Part shown: one piece after another, positions 35,573 through 46,659 of the stretch
Numbering within the stretch: the stretch's first letter is position 1
How the letters are laid out: the number at the start of each line of letters is the position of its first letter
Source of the DNA: an uncultured Bacteroidales bacterium
GTDB lineage: Bacteria; Bacteroidota; Bacteroidia; Bacteroidales; P3
Direction of reading: 5' to 3'
DNA length: 64,000 nt
NCBI GenBank assembly: GCA_946406015.1
Contig: CAMJJD010000006.1
Coordinates: 1 to 64,000 of the forward strand
Program-made: the position numbers and the translations under genes
Notes under the pieces: model-generated
What the model was told of the DNA's origin: nothing
The model's input: only the letters and a program-made list of their open reading frames with translations
Database searches by the model: none

Positions 35573-37633
35573 ATGGCACAGAATAATCAACAACAGCCGC
35601 AGCGGCCAAACAACAACCGAGGCAACCGTCCGAAGAAGGGTCGCGTGCTGTATATCATCTATGGCGTCATCATGCTGGCGCTGGTGTGGTCGCTTTTCGG
35701 CGGCAGCGGCAACTCGTCGTCGAAGCGTGAGATTTCGTGGGACCGTCTGGAGCCCATTCTGGAGAAAGAACAGTATGAGAGCATCACCGTCATCAACGAA
35801 GAGGTGGCGCAGATACGTATCAAGCCTGATGTGGCCAGACGCGACACCATTACTTTCGGTGACATCATCACAAAGAATATCACCGGTTCGAACGGTCCGC
35901 TGGGCTACTACATATACAGCATAGGCAACCTGGACCACTTCGACCGTGAGCTCTCCATCGTAGAGGAGCGTACGGGCAAGCATATCAGCTACAAGATTGA
36001 GAAGCGCAGCAATGCATGGCGCGAGCTGCTGGTATGGTTCGGTCCGCTGCTGATGTTGCTCTTCTTCTTCTGGATGATGAGCGCCATCGGCCGTAGGCAG
36101 ATGGGTGGCGACGGCAGCGGTGGCGGCATGGGTATCTTTGGTATCGGCCGCAGCAATGCCAAGCAGTATGATGCCACCAAGCAGAACAATGTCAGCTTCA
36201 AAGATGTGGCGGGCTTGGCCGGCGCCAAGGAGGAGGTGATGGAGGTGGTCGACTTCCTTAAGAATCCCAAGCATTATACCGAGTTGGGCGGCAAGATACC
36301 CAAGGGTGTGTTGCTGGTGGGACCTCCGGGTACCGGTAAGACCCTCTTGGCCAAGGCTGTGGCTGGTGAGGCTGGCGTGCCTTTCTTCTCGATGAGCGGC
36401 AGTGAGTTTGTGGAGATGTTCGTCGGCGTGGGTGCCTCGCGTGTGCGCGGCCTCTTCGAGGAAGCCAAGAAGAAGGCACCCTGCATCGTCTTCATCGACG
36501 AGATTGACGCTGTGGGTCGCGCCCGTGGCAAAGCCATCACTGGAGGTAATGACGAGCGTGAGAGCACGCTCAACCAGCTGCTTACCGAGATGGATGGCTT
36601 CTCGAGCAATACAAATATCATTGTCATGGCGGCCACCAACCGCGCCGACGTGCTTGACAAGGCGTTGCTGCGTGCTGGCCGTTTCGACCGTCAGATATAT
36701 GTGGAACTGCCCGACTTGGAGGAACGCAAGGCCATCTTCGCCGTGCATATGAAACGACTCAAGCTGAACAAGGACAAGGGCAGCGAGGGGTATGTGGACC
36801 GAGCCTTCCTGGCCAAGCAGACGCCCGGCTTCAGCGGAGCTGACATAGCCAATGTGTGTAACGAGGCAGCCCTCTGTGCCGCCCGCAAGAATAAGAAACA
36901 GATAGACAAGCAGGACTTCCTGGATGCCGTCGACCGTATCGTCGGAGGTCTGGAGAAGCGCAGTAAAGTGCTTACCGACCAGGAAAAGCACACCATCGCC
37001 TACCATGAGAGCGGCCATGCCTCGGTGAGCTGGCTTCTGCGCTGGGCCAACCCGCTGGTGAAGGTGACCATCGTGCCGCGCGGCAAAGCCCTCGGCGCCG
37101 CCTGGTACCTGCCGGAGGAGCGCCAGATTACCACCTACGAGCAGATGTTCGACGAGATGACCTCGCTGATGGCGGGTCGTGCGTCGGAGGAGATTGTATA
37201 TGGAAAGATAAGTACCGGCGCGTTGAACGATATAGAGCGAGCCACCAAGATGGCGCAGGCGCTGGTGACCTATTACGGCATGAGTCCCGAAGTGGGCAAC
37301 ATCAGCTTCTACGACTCGACGGGCCAGAGCGAGTATTCGTTCGCCAAGCCCTTCAGCGAGAAGACCGCCGAGACCATCGACCGCGAGGTGAAACGCATGG
37401 TGGAGGAGGCCTACAGCAAGGCCAAGGAGTTGCTGCTCAGCCATCGTGCACAGCTCGACGAGCTGGCGGCACAGTTGTATGACAAAGAGGTGCTCTTCCG
37501 TGAGGATTTGGAGCGCATCTACGGTCCGCGGCCTTGGGAAAACCCGACCGATGCGACGGATGCTGCCGACGAGAACGACTCCGCAGAGTTGTCGGATGAC
37601 AATACCACTAACCAAGACTTTGAAGAGGTATGA
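35573..37633 (+). CDS. ftsH: ATP-dependent zinc metalloprotease FtsH
   Basis: [40 protein letters not shown] zinc motif. Confidence 0.97.
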   Translation: MAQNNQQQPQRPNNNRGNRPKKGRVLYIIYGVIMLALVWSLFGGSGNSSSKREISWDRLEPILEKEQYESITVINEEVAQIRIKPDVARRDTITFGDIITKNITGSNGPLGYYIYSIGNLDHFDRELSIVEERTGKHISYKIEKRSNAWRELLVWFGPLLMLLFFFWMMSAIGRRQMGGDGSGGGMGIFGIGRSNAKQYDATKQNNVSFKDVAGLAGAKEEVMEVVDFLKNPKHYTELGGKIPKGVLLVGPPGTGKTLLAKAVAGEAGVPFFSMSGSEFVEMFVGVGASRVRGLFEEAKKKAPCIVFIDEIDAVGRARGKAITGGNDERESTLNQLLTEMDGFSSNTNIIVMAATNRADVLDKALLRAGRFDRQIYVELPDLEERKAIFAVHMKRLKLNKDKGSEGYVDRAFLAKQTPGFSGADIANVCNEAALCAARKNKKQIDKQDFLDAVDRIVGGLEKRSKVLTDQEKHTIAYHESGHASVSWLLRWANPLVKVTIVPRGKALGAAWYLPEERQITTYEQMFDEMTSLMAGRASEEIVYGKISTGALNDIERATKMAQALVTYYGMSPEVGNISFYDSTGQSEYSFAKPFSEKTAETIDREVKRMVEEAYSKAKELLLSHRAQLDELAAQLYDKEVLFREDLERIYGPRPWENPTDATDAADENDSAELSDDNTTNQDFEEV

Positions 37634-38478
37634 AGAACTTTTGGGTACGTAGTGTAAGCGCTGTGGTCTATGTGGTCCTTTTTTTGGGTTGCATCTACAG
37701 TGGCGCGTTGCTGAAAAACCAGCTTGCGGGAGGCCTTATCTTCACCGCTTTCCTGCTGTTTGTAGCCTGTGGCTGTGCATTTGAGTTTTTCCGTATCGTG
37801 GGGAAACAGGGCGCCACGCCCTGCCGTCCGCTGGGTTACTTCCTGACGGCGGCAGCCTTGCTGATGGTGGCTCTGGTGCCGGTGATTGACGCCCGTCATG
37901 GATTCGCCCTCACCTGGTTGGTGTACACCATCTTCCCAATGCTCTTTGCCGTGGTGGCTGTCGTCCAGCTGTGGTATCACAGCGAGCAGCCTTTCCGTGA
38001 TGCCGCCTATACTATGGTTCCTATGCTCTATGCGGCTATCCCGCTGGGATTGATGCCATGGCTGCATGTCAACTACAATGTGCTGGTGATGGTGCTCATC
38101 ATGGTGTGGATGAACGACAACGGAGCCTATATGGGCGGTTCGCTCTATGGTAAGCACAAGATGTGGGCGCGCCATTCGCCGGGAAAGACATGGGAAGGTA
38201 CCATCACCGGTGTGGTGATCACTCTGCTGGTGGCGGTCTTTGTGGGACCGCTGTTCAATGCAGGTATAGCTTGGTACCATTGGCTGGCGCTGGGTTTGAT
38301 TTGCAGCGTCATCGACACCCTCGGCGACTTGGTGGAGAGCATGCTCAAACGCTCGGTCGGCATGAAGGACAGCGGAAGCATCATGCCCGGTCACGGCGGC
38401 TTCCTCGACCGTTTCGACAGCCTCCTCATCGCCACGCCGTGCGTCTATGTCTATCTGACCTTTTTTGTGCAACTATGA
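37630..38478 (+). CDS. cdsA: Phosphatidate cytidylyltransferase
   Basis: SPGKTWEGTITGVV, LGDLVESMLKRSVGMKDSGSIMPGHGGFLDRFDS. Confidence 0.95.
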   Translation: MKNFWVRSVSAVVYVVLFLGCIYSGALLKNQLAGGLIFTAFLLFVACGCAFEFFRIVGKQGATPCRPLGYFLTAAALLMVALVPVIDARHGFALTWLVYTIFPMLFAVVAVVQLWYHSEQPFRDAAYTMVPMLYAAIPLGLMPWLHVNYNVLVMVLIMVWMNDNGAYMGGSLYGKHKMWARHSPGKTWEGTITGVVITLLVAVFVGPLFNAGIAWYHWLALGLICSVIDTLGDLVESMLKRSVGMKDSGSIMPGHGGFLDRFDSLLIATPCVYVYLTFFVQL

Positions 38479-39152
38479 CCTTTGCTGACCAGATACTCTA
38501 CGAAGACAACCATTTGTTGGCCGTCAATAAGTTGCCAGGGCAGATAACCCAAGGCGACAAGACTGGCGACCCGTGTCTGTCCGACCTGGCCAAAGCCTTC
38601 ATCAAGGAGCGCGACCATAAGCCCGGACAGGTGTACTGCGGTGTCATCCACCGGCTGGACCGTCCCGTCAGCGGCGTGGTGCTGCTGGCCAAGACCAGCA
38701 AGGCGCTGAGTCGCATGGTGGAGAAGGTGCGCACGCGAGAGTTTGAGAAGCACTATTGGGCGGTGGTCAAGAACGCTCCGCCCCAGCAGGCCGGCATTTT
38801 GGAGAACTGGCTTGTGAAGAATGAAGAACGCAACAAAAGCTATGTCTTCGGTACCGCACGCCCCAATGCCAAACTGGCGCGACTGGAATACAGGGAGATT
38901 GCAGTCAGTGCCGGCGGCTACCATCTGTTGGATATCAACCTGCACACGGGCCGACACCACCAGATACGCTGTCAGCTGGCCAATATCGGATGTCCTATCA
39001 AGGGCGACCTGAAGTACGGCGCCGAGCGCAGCAATCCTGACGGCAGCATATCGTTGCACGCCTACAGCGTCTCATTCGAGCATCCCGTGACGCACGAGCG
39101 CATCACTGTCACGGCCCCCAATAACGAAATAAGTAAAATGTTCAATATATGA
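38475..39152 (+). CDS. RluA-family pseudouridine synthase
   Basis: VIHRLDRPVSGVVLLAKTSKA, TGRHHQIRCQLA. Confidence 0.93.
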   Translation: MTFADQILYEDNHLLAVNKLPGQITQGDKTGDPCLSDLAKAFIKERDHKPGQVYCGVIHRLDRPVSGVVLLAKTSKALSRMVEKVRTREFEKHYWAVVKNAPPQQAGILENWLVKNEERNKSYVFGTARPNAKLARLEYREIAVSAGGYHLLDINLHTGRHHQIRCQLANIGCPIKGDLKYGAERSNPDGSISLHAYSVSFEHPVTHERITVTAPNNEISKMFNI

Positions 39153-41500
39153 AAAAGACAATCACTGCACTTTCCGCGTTGATGTTGCTGTCCGTTTCTA
39201 CGATGGCACAGCGTGTGATGACAGATAACTTTGACGAGCTCAAAATGCATTATGAGACTCCGGCAGTTGCCATCAGCGAAGGAGAATATCACCTTCTTTC
39301 GGCCGAAGACTATGTCGCCGGCGGCGAGGTGGGAGCCCCGATGCTCCTGGTAAACAACAATCTGCTGACCGTTCCTTTCTGCGACGGTTTTTCTGTTGAA
39401 GTGACCAACGCTGTCTACGATACCATGGCGCTCCCGGTTGGCCGAGTGATGCCGCTGCAGCCTTCGCGCAGCAAGAGCGACACCACCGCACCCCGTCTCT
39501 GGGTTGACGAGTCCGTCTATGCCACCGACGCCTTCTTTGCGCGTCCGCTGGCTACGGTCACACCTATCGGCATCGCCCGCGACCGACGTTATGCCGTCCT
39601 CTCCTGGTCGCCAGTCAGTATCAATCCTGTCAGTCGCCTGATGGTCGTCTGCCGCAGAGCCGACGTCACCGTTCGCTACCTTGGAAGCGACGCCGGTGCC
39701 ACCCTCAAGCACTTCGACCGCTACTACACGCCGGCTTTTACGGCTGCTCCGACGCTCAACAGCTTGGTCAGTCCGAAGGCTGTCCGTACCACGGCTCCCA
39801 TCCGCATGGTCATCATGGCTCCGCAGCGTTTTCAGTGTGCTGCCCTCGATGAGTTTGTCGACTGGAAGCGTCAGCAGGGCATGATGGTAGATCTCGTTTA
39901 CATGGCCAATAATACCGTCGCCGATACATACGCCGTCCGCTTGAAGCAGATGTATGACGAGGCGTCCGCCATCGCTCCGGCACCCACCTATCTCCTTCTT
40001 GTGGGCGATGTGGCCCAGTTGCCGCCTTTCAACGACAACCTCTCGTCCACTGCAGTCGCTGCCCTCCGGAACTATGCCGACCTCGACCCGAATCACGTCA
40101 CAGACCTCTACTTTACCACCTGGACTTCCGGTGACCGGCTGCCCGACTGCTACCAGGGCCGCTTCTCTGTCACCGACACCAGCACCTTGCGCAACGTCAT
40201 CGACAAGACGCTCTTCTACGAGCGTTACCAGTTTGCCGACGACAGCTATCTTGGACGCGCCGTCCTCATCGCGGGTTATGACAACGGCTATGGCAACGAC
40301 TACTACGACAACGCATGGCGCTGTGCCGACCCCACCATGGATTATATTGCCTATTACTATGTCAATGCTGCCAACGGCTACAATACGGTCTATTATTATA
40401 AGAACGACCCCAACACGGCCCCCGAGGGTGTCACCGTCACCGGCAGCAGCCTCGAGTCCTCGACGTCGTCCGCACTCCGCTCCCGCTACAACAGCGGTGT
40501 GGGTCTGGCCAACTACAGCGCCCACGGCGACTGGAACTGCTGGTACCGTCCCAACTTCACCGTCAGCCATGTCAATCAGATGGGGAACAGCGGGAAACCT
40601 TCCTTTATGATTGGCAACTGCTGTCTGAGCAACAAGTTTGACGAGGGAACCTGCCTCGGCGAGGCGTTGCTCCGCAAGGGTAACCGTGCTGGTGCCATCG
40701 GCTATATCGGCGCCACCAACTCGACATTCTGGAGCGAGGACTTCTACTGGAGTGTCGGAGTGCGCAGCAATATCACGCATACCATGTCGCCCAACTACGA
40801 CGCCACCCGCAAAGGTATGTACGACCGATTGTTCCATACCCATGGCGAAGCAGTCGCCGACCGTGTGGCCACTGCCGGCCAGATGCTGATGGCAGGCAAT
40901 ATGTCGGTAAATCGCGCCGCAGGGAACTCCTGGTCCAACGCCATGGCAGAATACTATTGGGAAATCTACGAGCTCATGGGTGACCCGAGCCTCATGCCCT
41001 GGATGGGAACGGCACAGGAACTCACTACTTCGGCGGTATTGCAACATGGTTTGATGACCGTCACCGCCGTGCCTAACGCCTATGTCGCTTTGGTGCACGG
41101 TGATAACCATGAGCTGGTCGCCGCCTCCTTTGCCGACGATATGGGTGTGGCTCAGCTTGCCGTCTCGGATCCCCACCTTGACAGTACCTACGCCATTAGC
41201 GTTACCGCACAGGGCTACAAGCCCTATTTGCAAGCATGCACCAGCGGCAATGTGGCCATCAGCGAGGCGGTTACGTCCGACATCGTTGTCAGTCCCAACC
41301 CCGCCAGCAACGCTACCTCGGTCAGCGCTTCCGGTTTGCGTTGTGTTGCACTGATCAATGTTATGGGCCAGACGCTGCAGACCGTTGCCGCCCAAGGCGA
41401 CCGCTGCACCGTCAGCCTCGATGCCATCCCCGTCGGTCTCTACCTGCTCCGCATCGAAGCGGCCTCCGGCACTACTGTGCGCAAGCTTGTTGTTAAATAA
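39149..41500 (+). CDS. Gingipain-like C25 protease with T9SS-type C-terminal sorting domain
   Basis: YLLLVGDVAQLPPF, YSAHGDWNCW, MIGNCCLSNKFD; C-terminus VSPNPASN...INVMGQTL...GLYLLRIEAASGTTVRKLVVK. Confidence 0.88.
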   Translation: MKKTITALSALMLLSVSTMAQRVMTDNFDELKMHYETPAVAISEGEYHLLSAEDYVAGGEVGAPMLLVNNNLLTVPFCDGFSVEVTNAVYDTMALPVGRVMPLQPSRSKSDTTAPRLWVDESVYATDAFFARPLATVTPIGIARDRRYAVLSWSPVSINPVSRLMVVCRRADVTVRYLGSDAGATLKHFDRYYTPAFTAAPTLNSLVSPKAVRTTAPIRMVIMAPQRFQCAALDEFVDWKRQQGMMVDLVYMANNTVADTYAVRLKQMYDEASAIAPAPTYLLLVGDVAQLPPFNDNLSSTAVAALRNYADLDPNHVTDLYFTTWTSGDRLPDCYQGRFSVTDTSTLRNVIDKTLFYERYQFADDSYLGRAVLIAGYDNGYGNDYYDNAWRCADPTMDYIAYYYVNAANGYNTVYYYKNDPNTAPEGVTVTGSSLESSTSSALRSRYNSGVGLANYSAHGDWNCWYRPNFTVSHVNQMGNSGKPSFMIGNCCLSNKFDEGTCLGEALLRKGNRAGAIGYIGATNSTFWSEDFYWSVGVRSNITHTMSPNYDATRKGMYDRLFHTHGEAVADRVATAGQMLMAGNMSVNRAAGNSWSNAMAEYYWEIYELMGDPSLMPWMGTAQELTTSAVLQHGLMTVTAVPNAYVALVHGDNHELVAASFADDMGVAQLAVSDPHLDSTYAISVTAQGYKPYLQACTSGNVAISEAVTSDIVVSPNPASNATSVSASGLRCVALINVMGQTLQTVAAQGDRCTVSLDAIPVGLYLLRIEAASGTTVRKLVVK

Positions 41501-41527
41501 GAATTAATAATTAAGAATTAATAATTA

Positions 41528-41556
41528 GGGCTGGCGCATCACAGATGCGCCAGCCC
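41528..41556. terminator. Bidirectional terminator hairpin
   Basis: GGGCTGGCGCATC-ACA-GATGCGCCAGCCC, perfect 13-bp stem between convergent genes. Confidence 0.85.
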
Positions 41557-41621
41557 TATTCCTTATCTCTTTATTCTTAATTCTAAATTTTATTTTTTAA
41601 TTTTTAGCTCCTAACTAATAA

Positions 41622-43022
41622 CTAATACCCCAGTATCTTCAGCATCGACTTGTAGCTCTGCTCTTTGGCGAAGAGCTTGGTGGTGTATTCGCCGTTCTCG
41701 TCCTTGTCGATGATGACATGCTTCGGCGCGGGGATGAGGCAGTGCTGAATTCCGCCGTAGCCGCCAATGCTCTCTTGGTAGGCACCCGTGTGGAAGAATC
41801 CGATGTAGAGCGGTTCGTCTTGCTGCAACTTTGGCAGGAAGATGGCGTTGGCATGGGAGTCTGCGTTGTAGTAGTCCTCTGAGTCGCAAGTCAGACCGCC
41901 GAGGAACACTCGTTGGTATTCGCAGTCCCAATGGTTGATGGGCAGCATGATGAAACGCTGGTTGATGCCCCAGGTGTCGGGCAGCGTGGTGATGAAGCTC
42001 GAGTCGATCATATACCACAGCTCACGGTCGTTCTGCTGCTTCTGGTCCAGGATGCTGTACAGGGTGGCGCCGCTCTCGCCCACGGTGAAGCTTCCGAACT
42101 CGGTGTATATGTCCGGTTCCTCGACGCCGCGCTGCGTACAGATGTTCTTGATTTGCGCCAGTATCTCCTCGGCCATATATTCGTAGTCGTAGTTCGAGGC
42201 CAGGCTCACCTTCGACGGGAAACCGCCACCGATATTCAACGAGTCCAGCTCTGGGCACACCCGCTTGAGGTCGCAGTACACGTTGACGCACTTGGCTAGC
42301 TCGTTCCAATAATAGGCCGTGTCGCGGATGCCTGTGTTGATGAAGAAATGCAGCATCTTGAAACGGAACTTCGGGTTGGACTTGATTACCTTCTGGTAGA
42401 ACGACACGATGTCGTGGTAGCGGATGCCCAGACGCGACGTGTAGAAGTCGAACTTGGGCTCCTCTTCGGCGGCGATGCGGATGCCAAGCTGCATCTTCTG
42501 GTTGCCATCCGGCAATGCCGCATTCAGTACATCGAATTCATTCTTGTTGTCCAGAATGGGGATTACATTGTGGAATCCGTCGTTGAAGATGTCTACGATA
42601 TTCTCTATATATTGCTCCTTTTTGAAGCCGTTGCATACGATGGTTTTGTCTTTCCCGATGAGTCCTTGTGCATGCAGCTCTTGTATGAGGTTGATGTCGA
42701 AAGCCGACGAAGTTTCGAGGTTGATATCGTTCTTCAGCGCCTCTTCCAGCACGAATGAGAAGTGGTTGCTCTTGGTGCAGTAGCAATAGTTGTATGAGCC
42801 GCGGTAGTCGGTTTTGGCAATGGCCACGTTGAACAGACGTTTGGCTCGCTGAATCTGGGAGCTTATCTTGGGAAGATAGGTGATCTTCAGCGGTGTGCCA
42901 TATTGTTTGATGATTTCCATCAATGGTATGTCGTGGAAGTACAACTCGCCCTCCTCGGTGCGGAATTCGTCCTGCGGGAAGTCGAAAGTCTGGTCAATCA
43001 GGTCGTAATATTTGTTTTTCAT
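41622..43022 (-). CDS. speA: Biosynthetic arginine decarboxylase (Bacteroidetes-type, PLP)
   Basis: NYCYCTKSNHFSFVLEEAL, LNIGGGFPSK, CDSEDYYN. Confidence 0.85.
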   Translation of the reverse strand: MKNKYYDLIDQTFDFPQDEFRTEEGELYFHDIPLMEIIKQYGTPLKITYLPKISSQIQRAKRLFNVAIAKTDYRGSYNYCYCTKSNHFSFVLEEALKNDINLETSSAFDINLIQELHAQGLIGKDKTIVCNGFKKEQYIENIVDIFNDGFHNVIPILDNKNEFDVLNAALPDGNQKMQLGIRIAAEEEPKFDFYTSRLGIRYHDIVSFYQKVIKSNPKFRFKMLHFFINTGIRDTAYYWNELAKCVNVYCDLKRVCPELDSLNIGGGFPSKVSLASNYDYEYMAEEILAQIKNICTQRGVEEPDIYTEFGSFTVGESGATLYSILDQKQQNDRELWYMIDSSFITTLPDTWGINQRFIMLPINHWDCEYQRVFLGGLTCDSEDYYNADSHANAIFLPKLQQDEPLYIGFFHTGAYQESIGGYGGIQHCLIPAPKHVIIDKDENGEYTTKLFAKEQSYKSMLKILGY

Positions 43023-43317
43023 TGCAACTAAATTGTTTAATTTACAAATATTTTGCTAATCCGACTTACTTGGATTGCGACTGCAAATATACAACTAATT
43101 TGATTACATTTGAAAAAAAACTAATAATTCATCCGTTTGTCCTTCTACTGTTCCGCATCAGAGGCTGTGTTTGGAGAGGGGGCGTTCTATGGTTGTGCCG
43201 GATTTTTCTCTTAAGATTGGTGTAGAAATAAACTGTTGTTGAATGAGATACGGTTAGTGATGTGTAAGCGGGTTGACGATTAGGTAAAAAAGTTGCTGCT
43301 GTTTGAAGAAAAATACG

Positions 43318-43325
43318 TATCTTTG
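43318..43325 (+). promoter_or_regulatory. -7 element TATCTTTG
   Basis: Upstream of pfk start 43379. Confidence 0.6.
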
Positions 43326-43378
43326 TATTCTCCATTATTGATGATGGAAATGGTATAAATTGTTTAAATACAACAGAT

Positions 43379-44479
43379 ATGGCATTGAAGAGAGTAATGG
43401 TGCTGACGGGTGGCGGCGATTGTCCGGGGCTGAATGCAGTGATTCGTGGCATCGTCAAGCGTGCCTCGCAGACGACAGACTGGGAGGTCATCGGCTGTGT
43501 CGAATCGTTCAACGGTGTGCTGCGTGAGCCCACTGAGATTGTTGAGCTCACTGAGAAGACAGTAGATGGGCTTCAGATACAAGGCGGTACCATATTGGGA
43601 ACCACCAACAAGGGCGGCCCCTTTGCCTGGCCGGTGAAGCAGTCGGACGGTACATGGACTACCGTGGACCGAAGTGACGAAATGCTGCGCAAGCTACAGT
43701 ATATGGGTGTCGACGCTGTCATCAACATTGGCGGCGATGGCTCACAGCGCATCTCGCTGGGCCTTGCCAAGAAGGGCCTCAATATTGTCGGGGTGCCTAA
43801 GACCATTGACAACGACTTGTCGATGACCGACTATACCTTCGGATTTCAGACGGCCGTGCAGATTTGCACCGATGCCATCGACAAGCTTGTTACTACTGCG
43901 GCTTCGCACAATCGAGTGTTCATCCTTGAGGTGATGGGACGTGACGCAGGCTGGATTGCCCTTCACAGTGCTATTGCCGGCGGCGCCGACGTTTGCCTTA
44001 TTCCCGAGATTCCGTACGACATACAGAAAGTCAAGGCCAAGATCGAGCAGCGCTACAACAAGCGCCACGGCTACTGCATCATTGTGGTGGCTGAAGGGGC
44101 GATGCCGAAGGGTGGCAGTGTGACAGGTACTGAGACGGGTGAAGTGGGCTACCAGCATGTGAAATTGGGTGGCGTGGGTGAGCAGTTGGCGGCTGATTTG
44201 AAGGCTGCGGGAGTGGAGCATGATATCCGTTACACTATCCTCGGTCACTTGCAGCGCGGCGGTACTCCGATTGCCTTCGACCGTGTGCTGGCCACAGAAT
44301 TCGGCGTACGTGCCATGGAGTTTGTCGTGGAGGGGCGCTTTGGCCAGATGGTGGCCTATCATCATCCCGATATCGTCGGAGTGAGCCTCGAGGAGGCCGT
44401 CCGTGAGCAGAATTTGGTGGCCCCCGACAGCCGCTTGGTGCATACCGCCAAGGGCGTGGGGATAGAGTTTGGCGACTAA
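43379..44479 (+). CDS. pfkA: 6-phosphofructokinase
   Basis: LTGGGDCPGLNAVIRG, GGDGSQRIS, VPKTIDNDL, VMGRDAGWIAL. Confidence 0.93.
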   Translation: MALKRVMVLTGGGDCPGLNAVIRGIVKRASQTTDWEVIGCVESFNGVLREPTEIVELTEKTVDGLQIQGGTILGTTNKGGPFAWPVKQSDGTWTTVDRSDEMLRKLQYMGVDAVINIGGDGSQRISLGLAKKGLNIVGVPKTIDNDLSMTDYTFGFQTAVQICTDAIDKLVTTAASHNRVFILEVMGRDAGWIALHSAIAGGADVCLIPEIPYDIQKVKAKIEQRYNKRHGYCIIVVAEGAMPKGGSVTGTETGEVGYQHVKLGGVGEQLAADLKAAGVEHDIRYTILGHLQRGGTPIAFDRVLATEFGVRAMEFVVEGRFGQMVAYHHPDIVGVSLEEAVREQNLVAPDSRLVHTAKGVGIEFGD

Positions 44480-44491
44480 CATATAGGATAT

Positions 44492-44893
44492 ATGGAGATT
44501 AGACCTTATTGTCACGAAGTGAAGTACTATGAGTGCGACCGTATGGGCATCACGCACCATTCAAACTACATCCGCTTCATGGAGGAGGCGCGTGTCGACT
44601 GGATGGACCAGCTGGGTTTCGGCTTCGACCGCATGGAGGCAGAAGGAGTGGTGTCGCCGGTGGTGGCGGTGGAATGTCGCTACAAGCACCCGTCCACCTT
44701 CAAGGATGTCATTGAGGTGACCGTCACGGTTGCCGAGACCACGCCGCTTAAGATAGTGTTTTCCTACGACATGACAGTGAATGGTCGTCCAGTGTGTACC
44801 GCCACCAGTACGCACTGCTTCCTCGAAAACGGACGCCCAGTCTCGCTCGAGCGCCGTTTCCCAGAACTCTACGCCAAGGTGATGGCCCTTTGA
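44492..44893 (+). CDS. 4-HBT/YbgC-type acyl-CoA thioesterase
   Basis: YYECDRMGITHHSNYIRFMEEARVDWMDQLG. Confidence 0.88.
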   Translation: MEIRPYCHEVKYYECDRMGITHHSNYIRFMEEARVDWMDQLGFGFDRMEAEGVVSPVVAVECRYKHPSTFKDVIEVTVTVAETTPLKIVFSYDMTVNGRPVCTATSTHCFLENGRPVSLERRFPELYAKVMAL

Positions 44894-44915
44894 GTCCAAT
44901 ACGCACTGCATAATT

Positions 44916-44946
44916 CCCGTTGTGTACCCTGGAGGTGCACAACGGG
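44916..44946 (+). terminator. Hairpin terminator
   Basis: CCCGTTGTGTAC-CCTGGAG-GTGCACAACGGG followed by ATTTTTCGTTTTTT. Confidence 0.8.
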
Positions 44947-44994
44947 ATTTTTCGTTTTTTTAACTTTTTCCTTTCGCTGTTTCTTATTTTTGTG

Positions 44995-45002
44995 TATCTT
45001 TG
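44995..45002 (+). promoter_or_regulatory. -7 element TATCTTTG
   Basis: Upstream of purH. Confidence 0.6.
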
Positions 45003-45087
45003 CAGATGCATGTGTTGGATAATATACCGCGCAAGTGGTGTATTGTCAGTGTGTTGTAATAGATAGAATATATATAAAACTATAATA

Positions 45088-46578
45088 ATGGAATCCAAAC
45101 GCATAAAATCAGCCCTCGTATCGGTCTTCTATAAGGACGGCCTAGAGGACATCGTTCGTGCGCTTGACGCGCAGGGCGTCACCATCTACAGCACCGGTGG
45201 CACTCAGAAGTTTATTGAAGAGCTCGGCATTAAACCTGTGGCGGTGGAGAGTCTCACGGGATACCCCTCCATCCTCGGCGGTCGTGTGAAGACGTTGCAC
45301 CCCAAAGTGTTCGGAGGCATTTTGGCCCGCCGTGACAACGATGGAGACAACCAGCAATTGGCGCAGTATGAGATACCGGAGATCGACCTTGTTATCGTCG
45401 ACCTCTATCCTTTTGAGCAGACTGTTGCCAGCGGTGCTCCGGAGCAGGACATTATCGAGAAGATTGACATCGGAGGTATCAGCCTTATCCGTGGTGCCGC
45501 CAAGAATTACAACGATGTGGTCATTGTGCCTGCTGTGGACTACTATAAGGAATTCCTGCAGATATACCAGCAGCAGAACGGTTGCACCACGCTTGAGCAG
45601 CGCCGCCGGTTCGCTGGCTATGCCTTCAAGGTGAGCAGCCACTACGATACCGCTATCTTCAACCATTTCAACGGTACCTACACGCTGCGCTATGGCGAGA
45701 ACCCCCACCAGAAAGGTGTCTTCTATGGCGACCTGGAGGGTTGCTTCGACAAGCTCAACGGTAAGGAGATAAGCTACAACAACCTGGGTGATATTGACGC
45801 CGCCTGTGCCCTTATTGACGACTTCGCGGGTCAGACCGCCTTCGCTATCCTCAAGCACAACAACGCCTGTGGTATGGCTGTGCGTGCCACCCTGCTCGAC
45901 GCCTGGAAGGACGCCCTCGCCGGTGACCCCGTCAGTGCCTTCGGCGGAGTGCTTATCACCAACCAGAAGGTGACCAAGGAGGTGGCTGACGAGATGCACA
46001 AGATTTTCTTTGAGGTCTGCATCGCCCCCGACTACGACGCCGATGCCCTGGAGGTGCTTCGTGGTAAGAAGAACCGCATCATCCTGCGCCGCAAGGCTTT
46101 CAAGATGGCCGATCCGATGATGCGCACCGTGCTCAACGGCGTGCTGATGCAGGACCGCGATACCGTAGTGCCTACTGCTGCGGACATGCAGAAGAGTGTA
46201 ACCTCGACACCCATCAGCGCTGAGCAGGCCGAGGATTTGGCTTTTGCCACCATCCTCGTGAAGCATACCAAGAGCAATGCCATCGTACTGGCCAAGGGCC
46301 GTCAACTCTATGCCAGCGGCACGGGCCAGACCAGTCGTGTCGACGCCCTGCGTCAGGCTATCGCCAAGGCCAAGAGCTTCGGTTTTGACTTGAACGGTGC
46401 CGTGATGGCCAGTGACGCATTCTTCCCCTTCCCCGACTGTGTGGAGATAGCCCATGAGGCCGGTATCGTGGCAGTAGCCCATCCGGGCGGCTCCATCCAC
46501 GACCAGGACAGTATCGACTACTGCGAGCAGCACCACATGGGCATGGCCATCACCGGCAAGAGACATTTTAAACATTAA
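45088..46578 (+). CDS. purH: Bifunctional AICAR transformylase/IMP cyclohydrolase
   Basis: STGGTQKFIEELG, GGRVKTLHPKVFGGILARR, LRYGENPHQKG, KHNNACGMA. Confidence 0.96.
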   Translation: MESKRIKSALVSVFYKDGLEDIVRALDAQGVTIYSTGGTQKFIEELGIKPVAVESLTGYPSILGGRVKTLHPKVFGGILARRDNDGDNQQLAQYEIPEIDLVIVDLYPFEQTVASGAPEQDIIEKIDIGGISLIRGAAKNYNDVVIVPAVDYYKEFLQIYQQQNGCTTLEQRRRFAGYAFKVSSHYDTAIFNHFNGTYTLRYGENPHQKGVFYGDLEGCFDKLNGKEISYNNLGDIDAACALIDDFAGQTAFAILKHNNACGMAVRATLLDAWKDALAGDPVSAFGGVLITNQKVTKEVADEMHKIFFEVCIAPDYDADALEVLRGKKNRIILRRKAFKMADPMMRTVLNGVLMQDRDTVVPTAADMQKSVTSTPISAEQAEDLAFATILVKHTKSNAIVLAKGRQLYASGTGQTSRVDALRQAIAKAKSFGFDLNGAVMASDAFFPFPDCVEIAHEAGIVAVAHPGGSIHDQDSIDYCEQHHMGMAITGKRHFKH

Positions 46579-46659
46579 TGCATAATGAACAAAGTATAAT
46601 GTAAAATGGAGGAGTGCCCGCTATCCATTCTACATTCTACACTTTACATTTGAAAGAAT

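Noticed and set aside
35561-37615. 684-aa ORF antisense to ftsH
   Set aside because: Codon-bias shadow ORF; ftsH on + strand has all expected motifs.
39062-41395. 777-aa ORF antisense to the C25 protease
   Set aside because: Shadow ORF in GC-rich coding DNA; no recognisable domain.
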